The notes beneath the pieces are model-generated. The model was not told the DNA's origin and ran no database searches. It saw only the letters and a program-made list of their open reading frames with translations. From Rhodoferax sp. (GTDB lineage: Bacteria > Pseudomonadota > Gammaproteobacteria > Burkholderiales > Burkholderiaceae_C): a DNA stretch of 64,000 bases. The stretch lies in assembly GCF_018780565.1 (NCBI RefSeq), contig NZ_JADMJN010000005.1, positions 186,001 to 250,000 of the forward strand, written 5' to 3'. Below, piece by piece: positions 1-8,035 of the stretch (position 1 is the stretch's first letter; each line of letters begins with the position of its first letter). The position numbers and the translations under genes are program-made.

Positions 1-1575
1 CCCACCGCGTGAGACCATCCAGAATTCGTCGCACACCGAGCGGAGCAGGGCGCGGTCGTGGCTGACCAGCATCACGGTGCCTTCAAACTCGTTCAGGGCC
101 ATGGCCAGTGCTTCGCGGGTGGCCAGGTCCAGGTGATTGGTGGGCTCATCCAGCAGCAAGAGGTTGGGGCGTTGCCAGACGATCATGCACAGCACCAAGC
201 GCGCCTTTTCACCGCCGCTCATGCTGCCCACGGCCTGCTTGACCATGTCGCCACCAAAGTTGAAGGTGCCCAGGAAACTGCGCAAGTCCTGTTCGCGTGT
301 GGCCTGACCCGCTATTTTTCCGGCGGCAGTCATGTCCTTGACCAGGCGAATCATGTGTTCCAGCGGGGTATCGGCCGGACGCAGAACGTCCAGCTCTTGT
401 TGGGCGAAATAGCCAATATTCAGGCCCTTGCCCTCGGTGACTTCGCCACCAATGGCTTGCAGATCGCGGGCAACAGTTTTCACCAATGTTGACTTGCCCT
501 GGCCGTTGGCACCCAGGATACCAATGCGCTGACCTGCCAGCACCGAGCGGCTGACGTTTTGCACGATCACGGTGGGCGGTGTGCCCGCGGGAGAGCCTTC
601 GGGTGGCGGGTAGCCAAAGCTCACGCCGGTCATGGACAACATGGGGTTGGGCAGATTGGCCGGTTCCTTGAATTCGAAGGTGAAGTCGGCGTCCGCCAGC
701 AGCGGAGCGATCTTCTCCATGCGGTCCAGGGCCTTGACCCGGCTTTGGGCCTGCTTGGCTTTGCTGGCCTTGGCCTTGAAGCGGGCAATGAATTTTTGCA
801 GATGCGCAATCTTGTCCTGCTGCTTGGCGAAGGCGTTTTGCTGCAGCGCCATTTGTTCGGCGCGCATGTCTTCAAACTTGCTGTAATTGCCGCCGTAACG
901 CACCAGCTTTCCGGCGTCAATGTGCAGGGTCACGTTGGTCACGGCGTCCAGAAATTCCCGGTCGTGGCTGATGACGACCATGGTGCCTTCATATTTCTTG
1001 AGCCAGGCCTCCAGCCACACCAAGGCGTCCAGATCCAGGTGATTGGTGGGTTCATCCAACAGCAGCAGGTCCGAAGGGCACATGAGCGCGCGGGCCAGTT
1101 GCAGGCGCATGCGCCAGCCGCCGGAAAAGCTGTTGACGGGGTTGGTCAGCTCGGTGGTCTTGAAGCCCAGACCCAGAATCAGGGCTTGCGCGCGCGCCGG
1201 TGCATCGTGGGCACCTGCGTCCTGCAACGCCATGTAGGCGTTGGCCATGCGTTCGTAGTCTTCGGTAGCTTCGGACGCCGTTACTTCCTGCTGGGCGGCC
1301 AGCAGGGATGTGTCGCCCTCCACCACGAAGTCAGTGGCACTTTGATCGGTTTCCGGCATGTCCTGGGCCACCTGGCCCATGCGCCATTGGGTCGGAATGT
1401 AGTACTCACCCTGGTCTTCGTGCAAGCTGCCGTTGAGCAGCGCGAACAGGGAAGACTTGCCCGCACCATTGCGCCCCACCAAGCCTACTTTTTCGCCGGG
1501 GTTGAGAGTGACTGAGGCGCCGTCGAGAAGTACCTTCGCGCTGCGGCGCAGGGTGACATTTTTAAGAGTTATCAA
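1..1575 (-). CDS. yheS: ABC-F family ATPase, YheS type (C-terminus off the window)
   Basis: Soluble ABC-F protein with two ATP-binding cassettes and no membrane segment; the family binds ribosomes and affects translation. The visible 525 codons show a first Walker A (GRNGAGKSS, about residue 38), the signature FSGGWRMRLQLARAL with LLLDEPTNHLDLDA, the basic linker rich in KAKASKAKQAQSR, a second Walker A (GANGQGKST) and a second signature SGGEKARLVL with another DEPTNHLD. The linker and spacing follow E. coli YheS closely. The start is TTG at 1575: the next upstream in-frame codons run into the prmB stop, and MITLKNVTLRR is the usual beginning of this family. It follows prmB by 9 bases, so it is probably the last gene of the dap operon. 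About 110 C-terminal residues are expected beyond base 1. Confidence 0.93.
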   Translation of the reverse strand, partial: MITLKNVTLRRSAKVLLDGASVTLNPGEKVGLVGRNGAGKSSLFALLNGSLHEDQGEYYIPTQWRMGQVAQDMPETDQSATDFVVEGDTSLLAAQQEVTASEATEDYERMANAYMALQDAGAHDAPARAQALILGLGFKTTELTNPVNSFSGGWRMRLQLARALMCPSDLLLLDEPTNHLDLDALVWLEAWLKKYEGTMVVISHDREFLDAVTNVTLHIDAGKLVRYGGNYSKFEDMRAEQMALQQNAFAKQQDKIAHLQKFIARFKAKASKAKQAQSRVKALDRMEKIAPLLADADFTFEFKEPANLPNPMLSMTGVSFGYPPPEGSPAGTPPTVIVQNVSRSVLAGQRIGILGANGQGKSTLVKTVARDLQAIGGEVTEGKGLNIGYFAQQELDVLRPADTPLEHMIRLVKDMTAAGKIAGQATREQDLRSFLGTFNFGGDMVKQAVGSMSGGEKARLVLCMIVWQRPNLLLLDEPTNHLDLATREALAMALNEFEGTVMLVSHDRALLRSVCDEFWMVSRGG

Positions 1576-1584
1576 GGGAATCGA

Positions 1585-2487
1585 TCAAGTTGGAATAATG
1601 TTGTTCAGCAGCGCAGTCCGGCTCACGAGAAGTACCTGGTCCTCGCCTGCGCTGGTCGCCAGCCAGACCACCTCCAGGTTCGGAAAAGCTTCTTCAAAGT
1701 TGGGACGTTCGTTGCCGATCTCCAGCACCATTACGGCGTTTTCGCTCATGTGCTGGGGTGCCGCTGTGAACAGCTGGCGAATGAAGTCCATGCCATCGCT
1801 GCCGCCGTGCATGTTGCCGTCCAGTGCCAGCGCCGGCTCGGCCTGGTATTCAGCGGGCAGGGTCGCCATGCTTTGTGCATTGACGTAGGGCGGATTGCAC
1901 ACAATCAGGTCAAAAGGTCCGCCCACTGACGCCAGGCCATCGGAGTGCAGCAGCGTGATGCGATCCTGCAGGCCATGCTTGTCGACGTTGATGCGCGCTA
2001 CGGCCAAAGCATCATCCGAGATGTCGGACGCTGTGACCTCGACATCCGGGTAACTCAGTGCCGCCAGAACAGCCAGGCTGCCATTGCCGGTGCACAGGTC
2101 CAGCACCCGATGCGTGTTCTCACTCAGCCAGTAGTCGAAGCCGCCATCGACCAGCAACTCGGCAATCAATGAGCGTGGCACGATGACGCGCTCGTCCACG
2201 TAAAACGCCAGTCCCTGCAGCCAGGCTTCCCGGGTCAGGTAAGCCGCGGGTCTTCGGGTGTTGATTCTTGCTAGTAAAAGTGTAGCTACCTGGACTTGTT
2301 TTTCTGGGGGCACAGGTTCATTTCCCAGTGAATCCGGACCCTCCAGCGGGGTGTCAAGCGGCAGGCCGAGTTGCCACAAGACCAGCCACGCGGCTTCGTC
2401 AAAGGCGTTGGTCGTGCCATGGCCAAACGCCACGCCAGCGTCGGTCAGTTGCCGGGCACTTTCATGGATCAGTTCCAGCAGCTTCAT
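1585..2487 (-). CDS. prmB: Ribosomal protein L3 N5-glutamine methyltransferase PrmB
   Basis: SAM-dependent methyltransferase that modifies a glutamine of ribosomal protein L3 in the cytoplasm. The 300-residue protein has the class I SAM-binding motif [12 protein letters not shown] (about 128-139) and the NPPY catalytic motif (198-201) that holds the glutamine amide, with the N-terminal helical domain of the PrmB/PrmC family. Length and the sequence around NPPY favour PrmB over PrmC (HemK). Its ATG overlaps the dapE stop by 4 bases, implying translational coupling. Residues about 67-73 are encoded by a GCTAGT...GTAGC repeat-like motif (2270-2286), in a poorly conserved part of the N-terminal domain. 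Confidence 0.93.
   Translation of the reverse strand: MKLLELIHESARQLTDAGVAFGHGTTNAFDEAAWLVLWQLGLPLDTPLEGPDSLGNEPVPPEKQVQVATLLLARINTRRPAAYLTREAWLQGLAFYVDERVIVPRSLIAELLVDGGFDYWLSENTHRVLDLCTGNGSLAVLAALSYPDVEVTASDISDDALAVARINVDKHGLQDRITLLHSDGLASVGGPFDLIVCNPPYVNAQSMATLPAEYQAEPALALDGNMHGGSDGMDFIRQLFTAAPQHMSENAVMVLEIGNERPNFEEAFPNLEVVWLATSAGEDQVLLVSRTALLNNIIPT
2270..2286. repeat. Short GCTA/TAGC inverted-repeat motif inside prmB
   Basis: An imperfect inverted motif (GCTAGTAAAAGTGTAGC) of the same type as motifs in dapE, murI, the malonyl-CoA decarboxylase gene, purL and the smc leader. It keeps the prmB frame. It may be a remnant of a dispersed element; chance cannot be excluded for this copy alone. 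Confidence 0.35.
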
Positions 2488-3659
2488 GCGGCCAGGCGTG
2501 CATGGAGGTTTTCCAGCACACGACGGTAGATGTTTTTCAGTGGTTCGATATCCGTCACCTGCAGGTGCTCGTCAATCTTGTGGATGGTGGCATTGGGTGG
2601 GCCCACTTCGACCACCTGGGGGCAGATTTTGGCAATGAAGCGGGCATCGCTGGTGCCACCGGTGGTGGACAGCACGGTGTCAATGCCGGTCTCTGACCGA
2701 ATCGCAGCGCACACCGCATCGACCAGCGTGCCAGGCTGCGTGAGAAAAGGCAGGCCACCCACCGTCCATGCCAGATCGAAGTCAAGCCCGTGCTTCTTGA
2801 GAATCAACTCCAGGCGGGTTTGCAGGCCTTGCGGGGTGGACTCGGTGGAAAAACGGAAGTTGAAATCGATCACCACATGGCCGGGGATCACATTGCTGGC
2901 ACCCGTGCCACCGTGAATATTGCTGATTTGCCAGCTGGTGGGCGGGAAGAAGTCGTTGCCCTTGTCCCACTCGACGGTGATGAGTTCGGCCAGCGCTGGT
3001 GCTGCCAAGTGGATCGGATTTTTGGCCATGTCCGGGTAGGCGATATGGCCTTGTATGCCTTTGACCGTGAGCTTGCCGCTCATGGTGCCGCGCCGGCCAT
3101 TCTTGATCATGTCGCCGGTGCGTTCAACCGAGGTGGGCTCGCCAACGATGCAATAGTCCAGCTTTTCGCCGCGCTGCCTGAGGGCTTCGCACACCACCAC
3201 CGTGCCGTCGGTGGCGGGTCCTTCCTCGTCGCTGGTCAGCAAAAAACCGATTTGCAACGCAGTGTCGGGGTGAGCCGCTACAAATTCTTCAGTGGCCACG
3301 ACAAAGGCTGCCAGCGAGGTCTTCATGTCGCTGGCCCCGCGACCATACAGCTTGCCGTCGCGATGCGTGGGCGTGAAAGGGGCGCTGGACCATTGATCCA
3401 GCGGGCCGGTTGGCACGACATCGGTGTGGCCCGCAAATACTATCAATTCAGTAGCTGAAAGACCATGTTTCGAGGGGGCTGCCGGTCGTTTTGCCCATAA
3501 ATTTGTGACGCGGAAGGTGTCTGGCCCGCTGCTGATGGTTTCGCAGATGAACCCCAGAGGGGCCAGGCGGGCGGCAATGATTTCCTGACAGCCGGCATCG
3601 TCTGGTGTGACCGAGGGGCGTGAAATCAGTTGTTCAGTAAGGCGAAGCGTGCGCGACAT
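2484..3659 (-). CDS. dapE: Succinyl-diaminopimelate desuccinylase DapE
   Basis: Zinc-dependent M20 amidohydrolase that removes succinate from N-succinyl-LL-diaminopimelate in the succinylase branch of lysine and peptidoglycan precursor synthesis. The 391-residue protein has the metal-ligand motif [11 protein letters not shown] (His78, Asp80), the bridging Asp in [10 protein letters not shown] (Asp111) and the catalytic Glu pair in [11 protein letters not shown] (145-146). Its ATG overlaps the pilU stop by one base and its stop overlaps the prmB ATG by four, so the three are almost surely co-translated. Just before the first metal motif is an unusual stretch (about residues 59-72), whose last part is encoded by a repeat-like motif at 3439-3456. 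Confidence 0.96.
   Translation of the reverse strand: MSRTLRLTEQLISRPSVTPDDAGCQEIIAARLAPLGFICETISSGPDTFRVTNLWAKRPAAPSKHGLSATELIVFAGHTDVVPTGPLDQWSSAPFTPTHRDGKLYGRGASDMKTSLAAFVVATEEFVAAHPDTALQIGFLLTSDEEGPATDGTVVVCEALRQRGEKLDYCIVGEPTSVERTGDMIKNGRRGTMSGKLTVKGIQGHIAYPDMAKNPIHLAAPALAELITVEWDKGNDFFPPTSWQISNIHGGTGASNVIPGHVVIDFNFRFSTESTPQGLQTRLELILKKHGLDFDLAWTVGGLPFLTQPGTLVDAVCAAIRSETGIDTVLSTTGGTSDARFIAKICPQVVEVGPPNATIHKIDEHLQVTDIEPLKNIYRRVLENLHARLAA
3439..3456. repeat. Short inverted-repeat motif inside dapE
   Basis: ACTATCAATTCAGTAGCT is an imperfect inverted motif encoding residues about 68-74, directly ahead of the conserved FAGHTD metal motif. It matches the GCTAT...ATAGC family seen elsewhere in the window and keeps the frame. 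Confidence 0.4.
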
Positions 3660-4825
3660 CAGTGTTTCACGTCCAGGGTGATTTCCGTGAAAGAGGGCTG
3701 GTCATCCGGGTCCTCGGCCTGCTCCTGCGGCTTGGCGCGGGCGGTGAAGTCGTTCTGCAGACGCCACATCAAGTTGGTGGGCGAGTCCGCATTGGCCAGG
3801 CCTTCCTTGCGCTCGACGATTTCTTCGCTGATCAAGCGGGCAATGTCCTGCTCGAAGGTTTGTCCACCGTCGGCCATGGATTTCTCCATCGCTTCCTTGA
3901 TGCCGGAGAAGTCGCCTTTTTCAATCAGCTCAGACACCAGCTTGGTGTTGAGCATGATTTCCACGGCAGGAACCCGGCCACCGGCCATGGTGCGCAACAG
4001 CCGTTGCGACACGATGGCCTTCATGGCCGCAGCCAGGTCGCCCAGCATGGTCTGGCGCACTTCGACCGGGTAGAAGCTCAAAATTCGGTTGAGCGCCTGG
4101 TAGCTGTTGTTGGCGTGCATGGTGGCCAGGCACAGGTGGCCTGACTGGGCATAGGCAATCGCCGCCGACATGGTTTCCCGGTCACGGATCTCGCCAATCA
4201 GGATCACGTCGGGGGCCTGTCGCAATGCGTTCTTGAGTGCGGTCTGGGTCGACTGGGTATCGGTGCCGACTTCGCGCTGGTTGACCACCGAACGCTTGTT
4301 CTTGAACAGGAACTCGACGGGATCTTCGATGGTGAGAATGTGGCCCGATGCATTCTCGTTGCGGTAGTCCAGCATGGAGGCCAGCGTTGTGCTTTTACCG
4401 GCGCCGGTGGCGCCCACCATCAGCAGCAAACCCCGCTTTTCCATGATCAGGTCCCCCAGATTCATGGGCACCGACAAGGTGGACAAGGCAGGAATGTCCA
4501 TCGAAATGAAGCGAATGACCGCTGCAATGGTCCCGCGCTGGCGCATGGCGCTGATACGGAATCGGCCAACACCCGGCAGGGGGAAGCCCATGTTCAGCTC
4601 GTTGAGCTCCTCAAGTTCTTCGATGCGTTCGGGTGGCAGCACCTCGGCCAGCAAATTGCGCGGTGCGTCCGGTGGCAGTATCTGGCTGTTGATGGGCACA
4701 CACTGTCCGTTGATCCGGATCAGGGCCGGCGAATGGGCCGACAGATAGACGTCAGAGGCCTTCTTTTCGCTCATCAAGCGAAGAATTCGTTCCATCGTGC
4801 CCGATGTGCCGTTCGTCGTTGCCAT
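3659..4825 (-). CDS. pilU: Type IV pilus retraction ATPase PilU
   Basis: Hexameric PilT/PilU-class ATPase acting at the inner-membrane base of type IV pili in retraction and twitching. The 388-residue protein shows Walker [10 protein letters not shown] (138-146), the Asp box [11 protein letters not shown], the Walker B segment [10 protein letters not shown] and the His box CLATMHANN. Its C-terminus beyond residue 345 is longer and acidic, typical of PilU rather than PilT. The start is the ATG at 4825. It sits between dapD (30-base gap) and dapE (one-base overlap) with no other pilus gene in the window, an unexpected place for a motility ATPase. Confidence 0.92.
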   Translation of the reverse strand: MATTNGTSGTMERILRLMSEKKASDVYLSAHSPALIRINGQCVPINSQILPPDAPRNLLAEVLPPERIEELEELNELNMGFPLPGVGRFRISAMRQRGTIAAVIRFISMDIPALSTLSVPMNLGDLIMEKRGLLLMVGATGAGKSTTLASMLDYRNENASGHILTIEDPVEFLFKNKRSVVNQREVGTDTQSTQTALKNALRQAPDVILIGEIRDRETMSAAIAYAQSGHLCLATMHANNSYQALNRILSFYPVEVRQTMLGDLAAAMKAIVSQRLLRTMAGGRVPAVEIMLNTKLVSELIEKGDFSGIKEAMEKSMADGGQTFEQDIARLISEEIVERKEGLANADSPTNLMWRLQNDFTARAKPQEQAEDPDDQPSFTEITLDVKH

Positions 4826-4855
4826 GGTTCAGCCCTTGTAGTGCGGAAAAAATGA

Positions 4856-5680
4856 TCAGTCGCGCAGCAGGTCGTTGATGCTGGTCTTGGAGCGTGTTTG
4901 CGCATCGACCCGCTTGACGATGACGGCGCAGTACAGGTTGTACTTGCCACCGGCTTTGGGCAGGCTGCCGCTGACCACCACCGAGCCGCTGGGCACGCGG
5001 CCGTAGCTCACCTCGTCGGTGTCGCGGTTGTAGATGGGGGTGCTCTGGCCCAGGTACACGCCCATGCCCAGCACCGAATTTTCTTCAACAATCACGCCTT
5101 CGACCACTTCGGAGCGGGCACCGATAAAACAGTTGTCTTCGATGATGGTGGGGCCGGCCTGCATCGGCTCCAGCACGCCGCCGATACCAACGCCGCCGCT
5201 CAAATGCACGTTTTTACCGATCTGTGCGCAGGAGCCCACGGTAGCCCAGGCGTCCACCATGGTGCCTTCGTCCACAAAGGCGCCGATGTTCACGAAGGAC
5301 GGCATCAGGATCACACCTTTGGCCAGGTAGCTGCCGCGGCGCGCCACGGCAGGGGGCACCACCCGAACGCCAGTGGCTTTCATGCCTTCTTCGTCCAGAT
5401 GGGCGAACTTGGTCTGAACCTTGTCGTAAAAGCCCAGGTCACCGGCCTTCATGATCATGTTGTCTTTGAGTCGAAAGCTCAGCAACACAGCTTTCTTGAT
5501 CCACTGGTGGGTCGTCCACTGGCCCATGGCTTCGCGGGTGGCCACGCGCAAATGTCCGGTGTTGAGCTGGGAAATCACCTGCTCAACGGCATCTGCCACT
5601 TCTTTGGGCGCTGATTTGACGGAAATATTGGCGCGGTCTTCCCACGCGGCATCAATGATTTTTTGCAGTTGTTGTGTCAT
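4856..5680 (-). CDS. dapD: Tetrahydrodipicolinate N-succinyltransferase DapD
   Basis: Succinylates 2,3,4,5-tetrahydrodipicolinate with succinyl-CoA, opening the succinylase branch to diaminopimelate. The 274 residues match the family length. The C-terminal half shows the left-handed beta-helix hexapeptide pattern (for example [11 protein letters not shown] and [13 protein letters not shown]), preceded by the helical N-terminal domain. A longer frame exists upstream, but the ATG at 5680 gives the canonical [14 protein letters not shown] start and has a GAGAAG-type ribosome site. It lies 19 bases after dapC. Confidence 0.96.
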   Translation of the reverse strand: MTQQLQKIIDAAWEDRANISVKSAPKEVADAVEQVISQLNTGHLRVATREAMGQWTTHQWIKKAVLLSFRLKDNMIMKAGDLGFYDKVQTKFAHLDEEGMKATGVRVVPPAVARRGSYLAKGVILMPSFVNIGAFVDEGTMVDAWATVGSCAQIGKNVHLSGGVGIGGVLEPMQAGPTIIEDNCFIGARSEVVEGVIVEENSVLGMGVYLGQSTPIYNRDTDEVSYGRVPSGSVVVSGSLPKAGGKYNLYCAVIVKRVDAQTRSKTSINDLLRD

Positions 5681-5699
5681 GGAAAGGCTTCTCTCAGTT

Positions 5700-6926
5700 T
5701 CAGTTTCTGGATTTGACAAAATGGACAATGCGCTGGGCGGCTTCAACACATTCGGCGGTTTCGGCCACCAGGGCCATGCGGATTCGCTGTGCACCCGGAT
5801 TGAAACCCTGGCCATCACGGGCCAGATAGGAACCGGGCAAAACAGTCACATTGTAAAGAGCGAACAATTCACGCGCGAAATCGGTGTCATTGCCGGTCAC
5901 TTTGGCCCAGAGGTAAAAGCCGGCATCGGGCAGTGCCACGTCCAGGACTTCGGCCAGCAAAGGCGTCACCTGGGCGAATTTGCTGCGGTACATGGCCCGG
6001 TTTTCGATCACATGTTGCTCGTCACGCCAAGCCGCCGTGCTGGCAGCCTGCACCACCGGGCTCATGGCGCTGCCATGGTAGGTGCGGTAGAGCAGAAACT
6101 GCTTGATGATGGCCGCGTCACCAGACACGAAGCCGCTGCGCATGCCCGGGACATTGCTGCGCTTGGACAGGCTTGTGAACGAGATCAGGTTCTTGAAGTC
6201 GGCCCGGCCCAGTTTGGCGGCCGCTTCCATGCCACCCAGCGGCGGCTCGTCTCGGAAGTAAATTTCGCTGTAGCACTCGTCGGACGCGATGACAAAGCCG
6301 TGGCGGTCACTCAAGTCAAACAGTTTCTGCCACTCGGACAGCGGCATCACCGCGCCAGTGGGGTTGCCCGGCGAGCAGACAAACAGCAATTGCGTACGAG
6401 CCCATACGGCGTCGGGCACGCTGTCCCAGTCCTGGGCGAAGTTGCGGGCAGGATCGCTGGGCACGAAGTAGGGTTGGGCGCCAGCCAGCAGGGCTGCGCC
6501 TTCGTAGATTTGGTAGAAGGGATTAGGGCAGACCACCACCGGAGCCTGATCCGCCGCTGCAAGGGGACCGCCTGGCCCGGGGTTGACGATGGTCTGGGTC
6601 AGCGCAAAGAGGGCCTCGCGTGATCCGTTCACCGGCAGCATCTGGGTGGCCGGGTCGACGTCCAGCTCATAGCGCTGTTTGAGCCAGTACGCAAAGGCGT
6701 TGCGCAGTCCGGGTTCGCCCGCCGTGGCGGGATAGGCCGCCAGGCCACTGGGCGTGCTCACGATGGCATCCATCATGGCCTGTTGAATGAAGGCAGGCGT
6801 TGGGTGTTTCGGTTCACCCATGCCCAGGCTGATGGGCCGCAGGTCGGGGTTGGGGGTGATGCCGGCAAAAAGCTGGCGCAGCCGCTCGAAGGGGTAGGGC
6901 TGTAAACGGGAAAGCAAGGGGTTCAT
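5700..6926 (-). CDS. dapC: Succinyldiaminopimelate transaminase DapC
   Basis: PLP-dependent fold-type I aminotransferase that converts N-succinyl-2-amino-6-oxopimelate and glutamate into N-succinyl-diaminopimelate. The 408-residue protein carries the PLP-lysine motif [18 protein letters not shown], the SPGNPTG substrate loop and the [11 protein letters not shown] cofactor-binding strand. Placement directly before dapD and dapE supports DapC rather than a general aspartate aminotransferase. It appears to be the first gene of the minus-strand operon dapC-dapD-pilU-dapE-prmB-yheS. Confidence 0.93.
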   Translation of the reverse strand: MNPLLSRLQPYPFERLRQLFAGITPNPDLRPISLGMGEPKHPTPAFIQQAMMDAIVSTPSGLAAYPATAGEPGLRNAFAYWLKQRYELDVDPATQMLPVNGSREALFALTQTIVNPGPGGPLAAADQAPVVVCPNPFYQIYEGAALLAGAQPYFVPSDPARNFAQDWDSVPDAVWARTQLLFVCSPGNPTGAVMPLSEWQKLFDLSDRHGFVIASDECYSEIYFRDEPPLGGMEAAAKLGRADFKNLISFTSLSKRSNVPGMRSGFVSGDAAIIKQFLLYRTYHGSAMSPVVQAASTAAWRDEQHVIENRAMYRSKFAQVTPLLAEVLDVALPDAGFYLWAKVTGNDTDFARELFALYNVTVLPGSYLARDGQGFNPGAQRIRMALVAETAECVEAAQRIVHFVKSRN

Positions 6927-6994
6927 GGCTAGGGATTATCCCGCCTGGGCGACAGCCTGGCCGCGAAAACAGCTCTCAGGTCAGCAGTGGCGGG

Positions 6995-7150
6995 TTATTT
7001 TTTTGTCTTTTTACGGGGGGATGCCGGCTTGGACACCGGTTTCTCTGCGCTGGCCTTGGGCGCATCGCCAATCACACCCTTGAGCGGGCAGATCTTGAAG
7101 GCAGGGCATTTCTGGCAGCCGGCGACGACGGCGATGGGGCAAAGTGTCAT
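6995..7150 (-). CDS. Small Cys-rich protein with an FNR-like C-x2-C-x5-C motif
   Basis: I do not recognise a named family, though similar short ORFs seem familiar from Burkholderiales. The 51-residue product has four cysteines (4, 12, 15, 21) in its first half, in the pattern C-x7-C-x2-C-x5-C followed by Pro, and a Lys/Pro/Ala-rich tail with a KKTKK end. The C-x2-C-x5-C spacing is the same as the iron-sulfur ligand motif at the N-terminus of FNR (also in this window, residues 10-19). The ATG at 7150 has an AGGA-type ribosome site; a longer frame to 7216 lacks support. No signal peptide. Metal or Fe-S binding is inference. Confidence 0.7.
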   Translation of the reverse strand: MTLCPIAVVAGCQKCPAFKICPLKGVIGDAPKASAEKPVSKPASPRKKTKK

Positions 7151-7237
7151 GGGTATTCCTGTTGAGCGCCTGAAGCGGGAGTGCCCAGTATGCGCCGGCT
7201 CCACGCCGTAATCCATGACTTAAAAAGGGGCGTGCCC

Positions 7238-8035
7238 CTAGATCGCAAGCAACTTCACCGGGCGTTCAAATGCCAGCCAGTGTCGGGCGACTTGCTGGAG
7301 AACGGTGGGATCCCCGGTGGTGAGCAGTGTGCATTGCCCCGGCGCGTCAGTGGCAGACAGGCTTTTGAGCATCCGGCGCGTCTGACGTGCGACCGGTTCG
7401 CCGTTGTCGATCAATTGAACATCGGGCCCCACCTGTTTGCGCAAGTGTTCGCCGATAAACGGGTAGTGGGTGCAGCCCAACACCAGCGTGTCGATTTGCC
7501 CAATTTCAGTGCCAAATTGACCAATGGCCTTGGTGTAATCTGCGCACAGTGCTATTATTTTTGTAGTGTCTTCGCGCTCGATGGCATCAGCCAGACCATC
7601 GCAGGGTTGGCAAACGAAATCGGCTTGACCGGCTAGCGATTCAACCAGACTGCGGAATTTCGCACTGCTCAAGGTACCGCGGGTGGCCATGACCCCAATG
7701 CGCCCGGTGTGGCTGTGCGTAACGGCCGGTTTGAGCGCGGGCTCAACCCCGATGATGGGAAGGTCCGGGTGTTCGGCGCGCAGCAGATGGATGGCTGCCG
7801 CTGTGGCGGTGTTGCAGGCAATGACCAGTGCCTTGATGCCGTATTGAGCACGCAGGTGCGCAGTGATCGCGCGCGAGCGCTCGATCACATGTACATCATC
7901 GCGCTCACCATAGGGCGCATGACCGCTGTCCGCGATGTAGACAAAATCTTCATGCGGCAGTTCGGCACGCAGGGCCCTGAGAATGCTCAGGCCGCCGATG
8001 CCGCTGTCAAAGACGCCAACCGGTGCGTGTTTCAC
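7238..8035 (-). CDS. murI: Glutamate racemase MurI
   Basis: Cofactor-independent racemase making D-glutamate for peptidoglycan. It has the two catalytic-cysteine motifs (VIACNTATA, and LGCTHYPF with its histidine) and the N-terminal GVFDSGIGGLS motif with catalytic Asp. The open frame extends upstream to 8089, but the GTG at 8035 is chosen: it starts the protein (265 residues) at MKHAPVGVFDSG and overlaps the fumarase stop as GTGA. That overlap suggests translational coupling. An ACTAC...ATAGC repeat-like motif (7551-7570) encodes part of a variable stretch, EDTTKIIAL. Confidence 0.94.
   Translation of the reverse strand: MKHAPVGVFDSGIGGLSILRALRAELPHEDFVYIADSGHAPYGERDDVHVIERSRAITAHLRAQYGIKALVIACNTATAAAIHLLRAEHPDLPIIGVEPALKPAVTHSHTGRIGVMATRGTLSSAKFRSLVESLAGQADFVCQPCDGLADAIEREDTTKIIALCADYTKAIGQFGTEIGQIDTLVLGCTHYPFIGEHLRKQVGPDVQLIDNGEPVARQTRRMLKSLSATDAPGQCTLLTTGDPTVLQQVARHWLAFERPVKLLAI
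7551..7570. repeat. Short inverted-repeat motif inside murI
   Basis: GCTATTATTTTTGTAGTGTC lies in a variable loop between the two catalytic-cysteine motifs and keeps the frame. It resembles the GCTAT/ATAGC motifs in other genes of the window, but the right arm is degenerate. Confidence 0.35.

Noticed and set aside
559..1515. 318-residue plus-strand open frame
   Set aside because: It lies antisense to yheS, which shows both ATP-binding cassettes in the other strand; its product has a His/Gly/Gln-rich composition typical of a reverse-frame shadow.
4856..5818. Longer dapD frame starting at 5818
   Set aside because: It would overlap the dapC 3' end, and the DapD family starts at MTQQLQKI (5680), with a ribosome site.
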